Positions 25,355 through 33,912 are shown, counted from the stretch's first letter. The stretch is DNA of 64,000 nucleotides from Burkholderiaceae bacterium (GCA_031253795.1 JAIRVR010000017.1:124001-188000); one strand, 5' to 3'. Translations and numbers: made by a program. The notes: generated by a model not told the origin, from the letters alone.

Positions 25355-26317
25355 TCAGTGGGCGAGCAGGCTGCAAAAGCGCTGCAGGTCCACGTTGCCG
25401 CCGCTCAGCACAATGCCCACGCGCCGGCCCCGCAGCTGGCCGGCGCGCTGGCGTGCCGCGGCCAGGCCCAGGCAGCCCGTGGGTTCGACGATGAGCTTCA
25501 TGCGCGTGGCCAGAAAGCCCATGCAGTCCACCAGCTCGGCGTCGCTGGCGGTGAGGATGGCCTGGACGTCGCGCCGGATGATGGCAAAGGTCAGGTGCCC
25601 CAGGTGCTGGGTCTGGGCGCCGTCGGCGATGGTCTGGGGCGTGTCGATGTGGACGATGCGGCCTTCGCTCAACGACTGCTGGCCATCGTTGCCTGCCTCG
25701 GGCTCGACGCCATAGAGCTCGCAACCGGGGCTGAGCGCGCGCGTGGCCAGGGCCGTGCCCGACAGCAGGCCGCCGCCGCCCAGCGGCACGAACAGCGCGT
25801 CCAGCGGCCCCACTTCCTCGAACAGCTCCCGGGCCGCCGTGCCCTGGCCGGCCAGCACGTCGGCGTGGTCGTAGGGCGGGATCAGGGTCAGTCCATGCCT
25901 TTGCGCCAGATCGCGGCCGATCTGCTCGCGGTCCTCGGTGTAGCGGTCGTAGCGGACCACCTGGCCGCCGTAGCCCAGCGTGGCTTGCACCTTGGCCGCG
26001 GGTGCGTCATGGGGCATGACGATGGTGGCGGGAATGCCCAGCAGGCGCGCCGCCAGCGCGATGGCCTGGGCATGGTTGCCCGAGGAAAACGCCACCACGC
26101 CGGCCCTGCGCTGCGCGGCGTCGAAGCGCGACAGTGCGTTGAAGGCACCGCGGAACTTGAAGGCGCCCATGCGCTGCAGGTTCTCGCACTTGAGAAAGAC
26201 CTGGGCGCCCAGTTCCTCGTCCAGCGTGCGCGAGGTCATGACCGGTGTGCGGTGGGCATGGCCCTGGATGCGCGCGGCGGCGGCGGCCACGTCTTCGTAG
26301 GTGGGAAGGCTTGTCAT
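25355..26317 (-). CDS. Threonine dehydratase-family PLP enzyme (3-hydroxyaspartate ammonia-lyase-like)
   Basis: 320 residues, fold-type II PLP enzyme. The PLP lysine Lys54 is in 'NLQRMGAFKFRGAFNAL', with 'FSSGNHAQAIALAARLLGIPATIVMP' and the phosphate loop 'PLGGGGLLSG'. 'MGAFKFRGA' is typical of hydroxyaspartate dehydratases, EutB and serine racemase-like enzymes rather than biosynthetic IlvA; there is no ACT domain. It deaminates a beta-hydroxy amino acid to an imine/2-oxo acid. It is coupled by ATGA to an ornithine-cyclodeaminase-family gene, the same pair as EutB/EutC (ectoine breakdown) or BhcB/BhcD (beta-hydroxyaspartate cycle), so iminosuccinate chemistry is likely. The upstream 190 bp (25164-25354) holds no gene. 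Confidence 0.85.
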   Translation of the reverse strand: MTSLPTYEDVAAAAARIQGHAHRTPVMTSRTLDEELGAQVFLKCENLQRMGAFKFRGAFNALSRFDAAQRRAGVVAFSSGNHAQAIALAARLLGIPATIVMPHDAPAAKVQATLGYGGQVVRYDRYTEDREQIGRDLAQRHGLTLIPPYDHADVLAGQGTAARELFEEVGPLDALFVPLGGGGLLSGTALATRALSPGCELYGVEPEAGNDGQQSLSEGRIVHIDTPQTIADGAQTQHLGHLTFAIIRRDVQAILTASDAELVDCMGFLATRMKLIVEPTGCLGLAAARQRAGQLRGRRVGIVLSGGNVDLQRFCSLLAH

Positions 26318-27321
26318 TGCGGTGTGTCCTTGTCGGTGCAGCGGTGGGCCAGCCAGGGCCAGGGCAGGCAGGTGCCCGCGCCACTGGCCATGGCGGCCTG
26401 ATGGAGGTGGCGGGCCAGGACCAGGTCCTGCAGGGCCAGGCCCGTCATGTCGAAGATGCTGATGTCGGTGGCCTGGCGCTGGAACAGGGCCTGGCCCGCG
26501 ACCAGGCCGCCCAGTTCCTGGCAGGGCGTGTCGGGCGACCATTGCAGCTCGCCCAGCTGGCGGGCCTGGTCCGCATCGTCCACGACCAGGCGGCACCGTG
26601 GCAGCAGGCCCGGCGGCAGCTCGCGCTTGCCGCGCGTGTCGGCGCCCACGCAGTTCAGATGGGTGCCCGGGCGCACGCAGCGGGCGTCGAACAGGGGGCC
26701 GGCGCCTGGCGTGGCCGTGATGACCAGGTCGCTGCGCGCCACGGCCGCGTCGGCATCGGCCGTCCATTGCAGGTCGCAGCGGCCCGCGAAGGCGGCCTCG
26801 AAGCCGGTGTCGGCCACGCCGGCGCGGCTGGCATAGAAGACCTTGCGCAGCGTGGGCAGGGTGCGCAGCGCGAAGTCCAGCTGCACGCGCGCCTGCACGC
26901 CCGTGCCGAAGACCGTGGCCGTGGCGCTGTCCGGGCGGGCCAGGCATTGCAGGCCCAGGGCGCCGGCCGCGCCGGTGCGCAAGGTGGTCAGGGCATTGCC
27001 GTCGATCACGCACTGTGGCCGGCCCGTGGCCGGGTCGAACAGCAGCACCGTGGCCTGGTGGGGCTCGGCCCCGCGCGCGCGGTTGCCGGGCCAGAAACCC
27101 GCGGCCTTGAAGCCCAGCAGGTCCTGGCCGGCCACATCGCCCGACTTGATGCCGAAGACGCCTCCCGTGGGCAGGGCTTCGCGCACCACGGGAAAGCCGC
27201 GGCCCTCGCGCCGTGCATGCAGGACGAAGGCCTCGCGCACGGCGGCCAGGGCCATGTCCGGTGTCAGTAGGCGCTGGACGCTGTCGCGGTCCAGCAGCAG
27301 CAGATGTTCCTCATTTGGCAT
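26314..27321 (-). CDS. Ornithine cyclodeaminase/mu-crystallin family reductase (EutC/BhcD-like)
   Basis: 335 residues. 'AVREAFVLHARREGRGFPVVREALP', 'FGIKSGDVAGQDLLGFKAAGFWPGN' with the substrate Lys, and the Rossmann segment 'ATVFGTGVQARVQLDFALRTLPTLRKVFYASR' then 'DLVITATPGAGPLFDARCVRPGTHLNCVGAD' define the family. Members reduce or form cyclic and open imines with NAD(P)H (ornithine cyclodeaminase, iminosuccinate reductase, ketimine reductase). Next to a hydroxyaspartate-type dehydratase, reduction of an imine such as iminosuccinate is the best guess. It overlaps the regulator by 11 bp upstream and the dehydratase by 4 bp downstream. Confidence 0.87.
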   Translation of the reverse strand: MPNEEHLLLLDRDSVQRLLTPDMALAAVREAFVLHARREGRGFPVVREALPTGGVFGIKSGDVAGQDLLGFKAAGFWPGNRARGAEPHQATVLLFDPATGRPQCVIDGNALTTLRTGAAGALGLQCLARPDSATATVFGTGVQARVQLDFALRTLPTLRKVFYASRAGVADTGFEAAFAGRCDLQWTADADAAVARSDLVITATPGAGPLFDARCVRPGTHLNCVGADTRGKRELPPGLLPRCRLVVDDADQARQLGELQWSPDTPCQELGGLVAGQALFQRQATDISIFDMTGLALQDLVLARHLHQAAMASGAGTCLPWPWLAHRCTDKDTPQ

Positions 27322-27952
27322 AGCTGTACACCGTGGCCCGTGACACGCCCAGGTGGGCGGCAATGGTTTCCATGGCCCGGCGCAGGTCCAGCAGGCCCGC
27401 GGCCTTGAGCTCCTGTACCAGGGCACGCCGGTCCTCTGGACGCAGGGCGCGTGGCGTGGTGGCGAGCCTGGCCGCGAAGGCGTCCATGCGCGCGCGGATG
27501 GTGTCGGCGCCACCGGCGTCCAGCGACTCGTGGGCCGGCGTCTGGCCGCTGACGGCGGCAAACCGGTCGAGCATGCCCTGGAAGCCCTGGAACAGCGTCA
27601 GGTCCACGTTCAGGCACAGGGCGGCGATGTAGCGGCCCTCGCCGTCCTTGATGCCTATGGACGTGCTCTTGGCCTGGCGGCCGTCGGCGAACTGGTTGGG
27701 ATAGTTGGCGATGACCTGTTCGTAGCCCGGGTCCAGGATGCGGGCCAGGCCCAGGGCCGTGGCCGGCTGGCCGGCTTCGCGGCCCGACAGGTTGTTGTGG
27801 ATGGCCAGCACGGCCTGGTCGGGGTCCAGCAGGTCGTGGACCACGACCTCGCAGAAGGGGGCCAGGGTCCGGCCCAGGCCGTCGGCAATGTGGCGCAGCT
27901 GTTCCAGCAGCAGGGCCTGTTCGGGAGTGCGGGGCGTGGTCATGGTGGACAT
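27311..27952 (-). CDS. YheO/DauR-type PAS-HTH transcriptional regulator
   Basis: 213 residues. The N-terminal YheO-like PAS domain ('IADGLGRTLAPFCEVVVHDLLDPDQAVLAIHNNLSGREAG', 'KSTSIGIKDGEGRYIAALCLNVDLTLFQ') is followed by a C-terminal HTH ('MDAFAARLATTPRALRPEDRRALVQELKAAGLLDLRRAMETIAAHLGVSRATVYSYAK'). The family includes DauR, which controls D-arginine catabolic genes that also contain an ornithine cyclodeaminase-type enzyme. First gene of a three-gene unit it probably autoregulates. I chose ATG 27952; ATG 27943 is possible. Confidence 0.87.
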   Translation of the reverse strand: MSTMTTPRTPEQALLLEQLRHIADGLGRTLAPFCEVVVHDLLDPDQAVLAIHNNLSGREAGQPATALGLARILDPGYEQVIANYPNQFADGRQAKSTSIGIKDGEGRYIAALCLNVDLTLFQGFQGMLDRFAAVSGQTPAHESLDAGGADTIRARMDAFAARLATTPRALRPEDRRALVQELKAAGLLDLRRAMETIAAHLGVSRATVYSYAK

Positions 27953-27961
27953 TGTGTTGAG

Positions 27962-27998
27962 AATTGGACAAAATGTCAAAAATTGGAAATTTCGTCCA
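27962..27998. promoter_or_regulatory. Direct-repeat candidate operator upstream of YheO-type regulator
   Basis: Two AATTGGA copies (27962-27968 and 27981-27987), 19 bp apart, are each followed after 6-8 bases by GTC. GACA-AAA-TGTC and GAAATTTC mini-palindromes overlap them. This AT-rich island lies between the regulator and the divergent ybaK-like gene, so it probably contains both promoters. Confidence 0.4.
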
Positions 27999-28003
27999 GA
28001 TCC

Positions 28004-28486
28004 ATGTCCATCTTCGACACCCTCGTTCACTTCCTCAGCTCCCAGGGCGCGCGCTTTCGCGTGCTGGAGCATCCGGCCGAAGGCCGCTCCGACCTGGTGG
28101 CCCGGATCCGCGGCACCGCGCCCGGCCAGGGCGCCAAGGCCATGCTGTGCAAGAGCCGCGACGGCGAAGGCGGCCTGTTCCTGGCCGTGCTGCCCGGCGA
28201 CCGCAAGCTGGATTTCAAGCAGCTGGCCCAGGCCGTGGGCGTGCGCCGGGCCACCCTGGCCACGCCCGAGGAGGCCATGGCCGGCACCGGCTGCGCCATC
28301 GGCGCCATACCGCCTTTTTCCTTCCAGGACGGCGTGCGCCTGGTCGTCGATCCTGCCCTGGTCCGGGACTTCGCCGAGATCGCCTTCAACGCCGGCCGGC
28401 TGGACCGCTCCATCGTGCTGGACTCGGCCGACTATGTGCGCGTGGCCCGGCCCCTTCTGCATGCGCTGAGCACGGACCCGCATTGA
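28004..28486 (+). CDS. YbaK/ProX-type aminoacyl-tRNA deacylase
   Basis: 160 residues of the YbaK/EbsC fold: 'MLCKSRDGEGGLFLAVLPGDRKLDFKQLAQAVGVRRATLATPEEAMAGTGCAIGAIPPFSF'. The conserved Lys in AKAMLCK and the 'G.IPPF' loop fit the free-standing editing domain family, which hydrolyses mischarged aminoacyl-tRNA (Cys-, Ala- or other on tRNA-Pro). The exact specificity is unclear, because family members with 'SKDR'-like variations differ in substrate. The start was trimmed from a longer ORF to the ATG just before the fold. Divergent from the YheO-type regulator. Confidence 0.82.
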   Translation: MSIFDTLVHFLSSQGARFRVLEHPAEGRSDLVARIRGTAPGQGAKAMLCKSRDGEGGLFLAVLPGDRKLDFKQLAQAVGVRRATLATPEEAMAGTGCAIGAIPPFSFQDGVRLVVDPALVRDFAEIAFNAGRLDRSIVLDSADYVRVARPLLHALSTDPH

Positions 28487-28541
28487 CCCTGGCGGTGGCG
28501 GCGGCTCACAATCGGCGCGAGAGCATCCACCGGACCGCGCC

Positions 28542-29498
28542 ATGCCGGAGTCCCCAGAACCACCCCCCGCCACTCCCGCCATACGCGCCCAGCCCGTGCG
28601 GTGGCCGGCTCCGCCCGATGCGGCCGGCTTCATGCGCGCGGCCCTCGGCTCGGCGCTGGACCAGGTGCAGGCCAATGCCCAGGCCCTGGCCGGCGGGCAG
28701 GGCGACGAGGAAACCGTCCACCAGCTGCGCGTGGGGCTGAGGCGGCTGCGCAGCCTGCTGCGCGACTGTGCGGCCCTGGTGCCCGGCTGGCCGGCCACCT
28801 GGCAGCTGCCCCTGCAGCATGCCTTTGCCCGGCTGGGCGCACTGCGCGACGAGCACACGCTGGCCGGCGTGGTGGAGCCGCTGCTGCAGGCGGCCGGCGC
28901 ACCGGGTGTGGCCAAGGCAGGCGCACCGTTGACGGGTGCAACGGCGCCCGACGCGGCGGCGCCCGACGCAGCGGGGCCCGACGCAACGGCGCTCGACGCA
29001 TCGGCGCCCGACGCGGCGGCCGTGGTTCTGGCGCCCGACTTCCAGCTGGCCCTGGCCGCGCTGGCGCTCCTGGTCCGGGGAGACGAGGGCTTTGCCACGC
29101 TGTCGCCGCGGCGCACGCGCCAGCTGCTGGCCCGGCGCCTGGCGCGTCTGCACCGCCAGGTCATGCGCGCCGGCCGGCACTTTCACCGCCTGCCGGTGCA
29201 GGAGCAGCACCGGGTGCGCAAGCGGCTCAAGCGCCTTCGCTACCTGGCCGAGCTCTGCGCGCCGCTGTGGCCGGGCAAGACCGGCCGGCGCTACCTGCGC
29301 GCACTCGAACCGGCCCAGGATGCGCTGGGCCTGCACAACGACATCGCCGTGGCGGCCGAGCGCCTGCGGGCCACGGCATCGTGCGATGCGCGGGCCTGGT
29401 TCGCCGCCGGCTACCTGCAGGCCCACCTGGCCACCACGGGACGCGCCGGGCGCAAGGCCCTGGGCCGGGTGGCCGGTACGCCGGTGTTCTGGGCTTAG
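28542..29498 (+). CDS. CHAD-domain protein with an Ala/Asp repeat insertion
   Basis: 318 residues. CHAD is an alpha-helical domain with conserved histidines and basic residues that binds polyphosphate. Visible motifs are 'ETVHQLRVGLRRLRSLLRDCAALVPGW', 'RLGALRDEHTLAGVVEPLL' and 'RHFHRLPVQEQHRVRKRLKRLRYLAELCAPLW'. No CYTH (triphosphatase) domain is fused, so it may only bind polyphosphate. In the middle (residues ~127-165) a low-complexity linker of five near-identical APDAA-type pentapeptides interrupts the domain. It lies 55 bp downstream of the ybaK-like gene on the same strand. Confidence 0.87.
   Translation: MPESPEPPPATPAIRAQPVRWPAPPDAAGFMRAALGSALDQVQANAQALAGGQGDEETVHQLRVGLRRLRSLLRDCAALVPGWPATWQLPLQHAFARLGALRDEHTLAGVVEPLLQAAGAPGVAKAGAPLTGATAPDAAAPDAAGPDATALDASAPDAAAVVLAPDFQLALAALALLVRGDEGFATLSPRRTRQLLARRLARLHRQVMRAGRHFHRLPVQEQHRVRKRLKRLRYLAELCAPLWPGKTGRRYLRALEPAQDALGLHNDIAVAAERLRATASCDARAWFAAGYLQAHLATTGRAGRKALGRVAGTPVFWA
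28948..29022 (+). repeat. Five-copy 15-bp tandem repeat inside the CHAD gene
   Basis: Five successive 15-bp units of the type GCGCCCGACGCGGCG (variants with GGGCCCGACGCAACG, GCGCTCGACGCATCG) encode (A/G)(P/L)D-A-(A/T/S) pentapeptides. The unit keeps the reading frame, so copy-number change would lengthen the linker without a frameshift. Confidence 0.8.
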
Positions 29499-29692
29499 GC
29501 CGGCGCCAGGTCCGCCGCCGTCTGGCCGGGGTCGTGGCCCGGGCCTGTGAGGCCGTCAGGGCCGGCCCCGGCGTCGGCTGGCGCCGAAGCTTCGCCGCCG
29601 TTGGCCGGGTCGGCCATGGGCATCCGGGGAGCCCAGGGGGCGTGGGGCGTGTGGCCCTGCCCCAGGGCGTTGATCGCAATCCAAAGACGCAT
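29495..29692 (-). CDS. Possible small protein downstream of the RND pump
   Basis: 65-residue frame, MRLWIAINALGQGHTPHAPW…, starting 3 bp after the RND stop codon on the same strand. The N-terminus 'MRLWIAINALGQG' looks protein-like; the rest is Gly/Ala/Pro/Asp-rich and could be chance in high-GC DNA. No ribosome-binding site beyond the RND tail. I do not recognise it. If it is not real, this 197-bp stretch is simply the space between the convergent CHAD and RND genes. Confidence 0.25.
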   Translation of the reverse strand: MRLWIAINALGQGHTPHAPWAPRMPMADPANGGEASAPADAGAGPDGLTGPGHDPGQTAADLAPA

Positions 29693-29695
29693 ATT

Positions 29696-32600
29696 TCAGT
29701 GGTCTGCGGCCGCAGGAGGCGGGCCGGCCCTGCCGCGCCGGCCCGCCATCCGCTGCTGCCATTCGAGAACGAAGACGAAGAACACGGGCACGAAGAACAC
29801 GGCCAGCAGGGTGCCGCTGACCATGCCGCCGAACACGCCCGTGCCGATGGCGTGCTGGGTTTCCGCGCTGGCCCCGGAGGCCAGCATCAGCGGCACCACG
29901 CCCAGGGCGAAGGCCAGCGATGTCATCACGATGGGCCGTAGCCGCAGGCGTGCCGCACGGATGGCGGCCTCGCGCAGCCCCATGCCTTGCTCGCGCAGCT
30001 GCTTGGCGAACTCCACGATGAGGATGGCGTTCTTGGCCGACAGGCCGATGATGGTGATCAGACCCACCTTGAAGAACACGTCGTTGGGCATGCCGCGCAG
30101 CAGCACGGCGGCCACGGCGCCGACCAGGCCCAGGGGCACGACCAGCATCACCGACAGCGGGATGGACCAGCTTTCATACAGCGCGGCCAGCACCAGGAAG
30201 ACCACCAGCATGGACAGGGCCATGAGCAGGGGGGCCTGGGCGGCCGATTGGCGCTCCTGCAGCGACTGGCCGGTCCAGGCCACGGCAAAGCCCGGGGGCA
30301 GCTGGGCCGCCAGCCGCTCCATTTCGGCCATGGCCGCGCCGCTGGCCTGGCCGGGCGCGGGCGTGCCTGAAATGCGCGAGGCCAGAAAGCCCTGGTAGCG
30401 CACCAGCTGCAGCGGTGCCTCGGACCAGACGGGCGTGGCGAACTCGCCCAGGGGCACCATGCCGCCCGCGGTATTGCGCACGTTCAGCCGCAGCACGTCG
30501 TCGACCTGCATGCGCGCGGACGCGTCGGCCTGGACGATGACCTGCTGCATGCGGCCCGCGTTGGGGAAGTCGTTGACATACAGCGATCCCATGGCCGTGG
30601 ACAGGGTCTCGCTGATGGCTGCGAAGCCCACGCCCAGGGCCTGGGCCTTCTGGCGGTCCACGTCCAGGCGCACGCTGGTGCCCGAGGGCAGGCTGTCCTG
30701 GTAGGCCGAGCCCAGCACGCTGCTGTCGGCCGCCAGGGCCAGCAGCTGGTCGGTGGCGGACTTGAGCGCGGCATGGCCCTGGCCCATGCGGTCCTGCAGG
30801 TACATGGTGAAGCCCGAGGAGGTGCCCAGCTCTTCGATGGCCGGGGGCTGCAGCACCATGATGGCGCCTTCGGGCGCATGCTCCATGGCCTTTTGCGCCA
30901 GCGCGACTTCCTCGCCGGCCGTGGCGCCGTCGCGGCGGTCCCAGTCCTTGAGCGTGGTGAAGGCCATGGCCGCGTTCGGGCCCGAGCCCGCGAAGCTGAA
31001 GCCCAGCACCGAAATGCTGGAGGCGATGCCGGGCCGTGACGCCACATGCTCCTCGTAGCGCTTGACGATGTCCAGCGTGCGCTCGGCCGTGGCGTCGGCC
31101 GGCAGCTGTATCGAGGCCATGAAGTAGCCCTGGTCCTCCTCGGGCAGAAAGGCCGAGGGCAGCTGGCGCAGCGCCACGAACAGGATGGCCACGATGGCCG
31201 CGAACACCAGCATCATGCGGCCGGAGCGCCGGACCAGGCCGGCGACATGGCCCTCGTAGCGGCTGGTCAGCCGCTCGAAGCCACGGTTGAACCAGCCGAA
31301 GAAGCCCTTCTTCTCATGGTGGCCCGCGGCCACGGGTTTCAGCAGGGTGGCGCACAGGGCCGGTGTCAGGCTCAGGGCCAGAAAGGCCGAGAACAGGATG
31401 GACACGGCCATGGACAGCGTGAACTGCTGGTAGATCACGCCCACCGATCCGCTGGCGAAGGCCATGGGAATGAAGACGGCGGTGAGCACCAGGGTGATGC
31501 CGACGATGGCGCCCGTGATCTCGCGCATGGCCTGCAGCGTGGCTTCGCGCGGCGACAGGCCCTGCTCGGCCATGAGGCGCTCCACGTTCTCGACCACGAC
31601 GATGGCGTCGTCCACGATGATGCCGATGGCCAGCACCATGCCGAACATGGTCAGCACATTGATGGAAAAGCCCGCCGCCAGCATCACCGCGAACGTGCCC
31701 AGCAGGGCCACGGGCGCCACGATGGCCGGGATCAGGGTGTAGCGCATGTTCTGCAGGAACAGGTACATCACCAGGAAGACCAGGACCATGGCCTCGACCA
31801 GGGTCTGCACCACCTTTTCGATGGAAATCTTGACGAAGGGCGCGGTGTTGAACGAGATGGTGTGCTCCATGCCCTGGGGCAGGATGGCGGCCAGCTCGGC
31901 CATGCGCGCCTGCACGGCCGCGGCCGTGCGCACGGCGTTGGCGCCCGGCGACAGCTGGACGGCGGCGCTGGTCGCGGGCCGTCCGTCCTCGCGGTTGGAA
32001 AAGGCATAGGACTGGGCGCCCAGTTCCACGCGCGCCACGTCGCCCAGCACCAGGCGTGAGCCGTCGGCGTTGGCGCGCAGCACGATGGCTGCGAATTGCT
32101 CGGGGGATGTCAGCTGGCCCTGCACCGTCAGCGGCGTGGTCACGCGCTGGCCCGGCACCGTGGGCGAATCGCCGACGCGGCCCGGTGCGATCTGCATGTT
32201 CTGCTGCTGTATGGCCTGGGTCAGGTCGCCCATGGACAGGCCGTAGGCAAGAAGCCGGGCCGGATCGACCCAGACGCGCATGGCGCGCTCGGTGCCGAAC
32301 AGCTGCACGCGGCCCACGCCCTCGATGCGGCGCAGCTCCTCGACGATGTTGCGGGCCATATAGTCGTTGAGGGCCAGTTCGTCGAACTCGCCGGCCGGTG
32401 AAACCAGGCCCACCAGCAGCAGAAAGCTCGAGGTGGCCGACTCCACCTGCAGGCCGTTCTGGCGCACGGCCTGGGGCAGGCGCGGCTCCACGGCCTTGAT
32501 GCGGTTTTGCACATCGACCTGGGCCAGCTCGGGGTTGGTGCCGGGCTTGAAGGTGGCCTTGATTTCGGCCGAGCCCGTGGTATCCACCGAGGACTCGAAG

Positions 32601-32830
32601 TACAGCAGGTGCTTGACGCTGGACAGCTCGCGCTCGATCAGCGAGACCACGGAGTCGTTGAGCGTCTTGGGCGTGGCTCCCGGATACGTCGCATACAGGC
32701 TCACCGTGGGCGGCGCCACCGTGGGGTAGCGCGAGATCGGCAGCTGCGGAATGGCCAGCACGCCCAGCAGGACGATGAACAGCGCGATGACCCAGGCAAA
32801 GACGGGACGGTGGATGAAGAACTGTGGCAT
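29696..32830 (-). CDS. RND multidrug efflux transporter (HAE1 family)
   Basis: 1044 residues, full length for AcrB/MexB/AdeB. N-terminal 'FFIHRPVFAWVIALFIVLLGVLAIPQLPISRYPTVAPP', the TM4 proton-relay pair in 'IGIIVDDAIVVVENVERLM', and TM10-12 segments ('NDVFFKVGLITIIGLSAKNAILIVEFAKQL') are all present. It exports lipophilic drugs across inner and outer membranes when joined with a periplasmic adaptor and TolC-like channel. Neither partner gene is adjacent: upstream lies 347 bp of non-coding DNA, then a divergent two-component system; downstream only a small ORF. It must borrow an adaptor from elsewhere. The two-component pair suggests AdeRS-like control. Confidence 0.95.
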   Translation of the reverse strand: MPQFFIHRPVFAWVIALFIVLLGVLAIPQLPISRYPTVAPPTVSLYATYPGATPKTLNDSVVSLIERELSSVKHLLYFESSVDTTGSAEIKATFKPGTNPELAQVDVQNRIKAVEPRLPQAVRQNGLQVESATSSFLLLVGLVSPAGEFDELALNDYMARNIVEELRRIEGVGRVQLFGTERAMRVWVDPARLLAYGLSMGDLTQAIQQQNMQIAPGRVGDSPTVPGQRVTTPLTVQGQLTSPEQFAAIVLRANADGSRLVLGDVARVELGAQSYAFSNREDGRPATSAAVQLSPGANAVRTAAAVQARMAELAAILPQGMEHTISFNTAPFVKISIEKVVQTLVEAMVLVFLVMYLFLQNMRYTLIPAIVAPVALLGTFAVMLAAGFSINVLTMFGMVLAIGIIVDDAIVVVENVERLMAEQGLSPREATLQAMREITGAIVGITLVLTAVFIPMAFASGSVGVIYQQFTLSMAVSILFSAFLALSLTPALCATLLKPVAAGHHEKKGFFGWFNRGFERLTSRYEGHVAGLVRRSGRMMLVFAAIVAILFVALRQLPSAFLPEEDQGYFMASIQLPADATAERTLDIVKRYEEHVASRPGIASSISVLGFSFAGSGPNAAMAFTTLKDWDRRDGATAGEEVALAQKAMEHAPEGAIMVLQPPAIEELGTSSGFTMYLQDRMGQGHAALKSATDQLLALAADSSVLGSAYQDSLPSGTSVRLDVDRQKAQALGVGFAAISETLSTAMGSLYVNDFPNAGRMQQVIVQADASARMQVDDVLRLNVRNTAGGMVPLGEFATPVWSEAPLQLVRYQGFLASRISGTPAPGQASGAAMAEMERLAAQLPPGFAVAWTGQSLQERQSAAQAPLLMALSMLVVFLVLAALYESWSIPLSVMLVVPLGLVGAVAAVLLRGMPNDVFFKVGLITIIGLSAKNAILIVEFAKQLREQGMGLREAAIRAARLRLRPIVMTSLAFALGVVPLMLASGASAETQHAIGTGVFGGMVSGTLLAVFFVPVFFVFVLEWQQRMAGRRGRAGPPPAAADH

Positions 32831-33177
32831 GGACGCAGGGTCAGGAAGTCAAGAGGGCCGGCAGGGCACGGCGGTCGGCAGGTGGATGCGCACGGGGACT
32901 GCAAATCCAGATTGCCAGGAGGCATGGGGATGGAGGACACTGCGGCCGGTGCGGTTCCGGCCCGCGGCGTCGTGCCGTCGTGGCCCCATTGATGGAGCCG
33001 CCGCCACTCCCTCCCAGATCAACGGCATAGCCGCTGTGGCTTCATCTTCATTGATTGTTTTGCATGCCAGCCAATGTGGACGGCACAGGGAAACAGCTTG
33101 CGTTGCTTCGATGGCATTTCGACCCAGGAAATGTGGAAGAACGATGGAGATGAGGACATGCCCCGCCGCGTTCCAAA
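32831..33177. other. 347-bp divergent intergenic region, no gene seen
   Basis: Between the RND start and the response-regulator start. Track ORFs here (32751-33248 plus, 32701-32940 minus) lack family features and look like chance. I looked for a membrane-fusion-protein remnant and found none. An AT-richer stretch (around 33040-33070, TTCATTGATTGTTTTGC) may carry promoters. No clear inverted repeat was found. Confidence 0.6.
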
Positions 33178-33912
33178 ATGGCTTCTATCATTGCCCGGCC
33201 TTCGCTTTTTCAGCCATCGACTTCGCTCATCCTGATCGCCGAGGATGAACCCGAGATCGCCGACATCCTGTGCGCCTACCTGGCGCGCAGCGACTTGCGC
33301 ACCGCCCACGCGGCGGATGGCGCGCAGGCCGTCGAACTCCACAAGACCTTGAAACCCGACCTTGTTCTTCTTGATGTGCAAATGCCCCGCCTCGACGGCT
33401 GGCAGGTGCTTTCCGAAATACGCCGGCGCGGCGATACGCCCGTCATCATGCTCACGGCCCTGGACCAGGACATGGACAAGCTGATCGGCCTGCGCATGGG
33501 GGCCGACGATTACGTGGCCAAGCCCTTCAATGCCGCCGAGGTGGTGGCGCGCGTGCAGGCCGTCCTGCGCCGTACAGGCCAGGCCCGGATGCGCGAGGCC
33601 CAGCTGCTGCAGGCCGGCCCCTTCCGCGTGGACCTGGAAAGCCGCGAGGTGTCCGTGCAGGTGCAGGGCGCCTCCCATGTGCCCGAGCTCACCGTGACCG
33701 AGTTCAACCTGCTGGCCAGCCTGGTGCGCTCGCCGCGCCGCGTGTTCAGCCGTGCCGAGCTGCTGCTCAGCTGCCTGCCCGAGGGCCATACCCTGGAGCG
33801 CACGGTGGACAGCCACATCAGCAAGCTGCGCAAAAAGCTCGAAAGCCTGGGCCTGCACGGCATGCCCGTGGGTGTGCGCAGCCTGGGTTACCGGCTGGGG
33901 CTGGATCCATGA
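33178..33912 (+). CDS. OmpR-family response regulator (AdeR/BaeR-like)
   Basis: 244 residues. Receiver domain: acidic pocket 'AEDEPE', phospho-acceptor Asp66 in 'PDLVLLDVQMPRLDGWQVL', switch Thr in 'VIMLTALD', Lys in 'DDYVAKPFNAAEV'. The C-terminal winged helix is 'LTVTEFNLLASLVRSPRRVFSRAELL', then 'ERTVDSHISKLRKKLESLG' and 'GVRSLGYRL'. It pairs with the kinase gene overlapping by ATGA and is divergent from the RND pump, matching the adeRS/adeB layout, so the pump is the likely target. The N-terminus has ~14 residues before the receiver. Confidence 0.93.
   Translation: MASIIARPSLFQPSTSLILIAEDEPEIADILCAYLARSDLRTAHAADGAQAVELHKTLKPDLVLLDVQMPRLDGWQVLSEIRRRGDTPVIMLTALDQDMDKLIGLRMGADDYVAKPFNAAEVVARVQAVLRRTGQARMREAQLLQAGPFRVDLESREVSVQVQGASHVPELTVTEFNLLASLVRSPRRVFSRAELLLSCLPEGHTLERTVDSHISKLRKKLESLGLHGMPVGVRSLGYRLGLDP

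Noticed and set aside
32831-33177. Possible truncated membrane-fusion-protein gene upstream of the RND pump
   Set aside because: No lipoyl or hairpin motifs in any frame; frames there look like chance.
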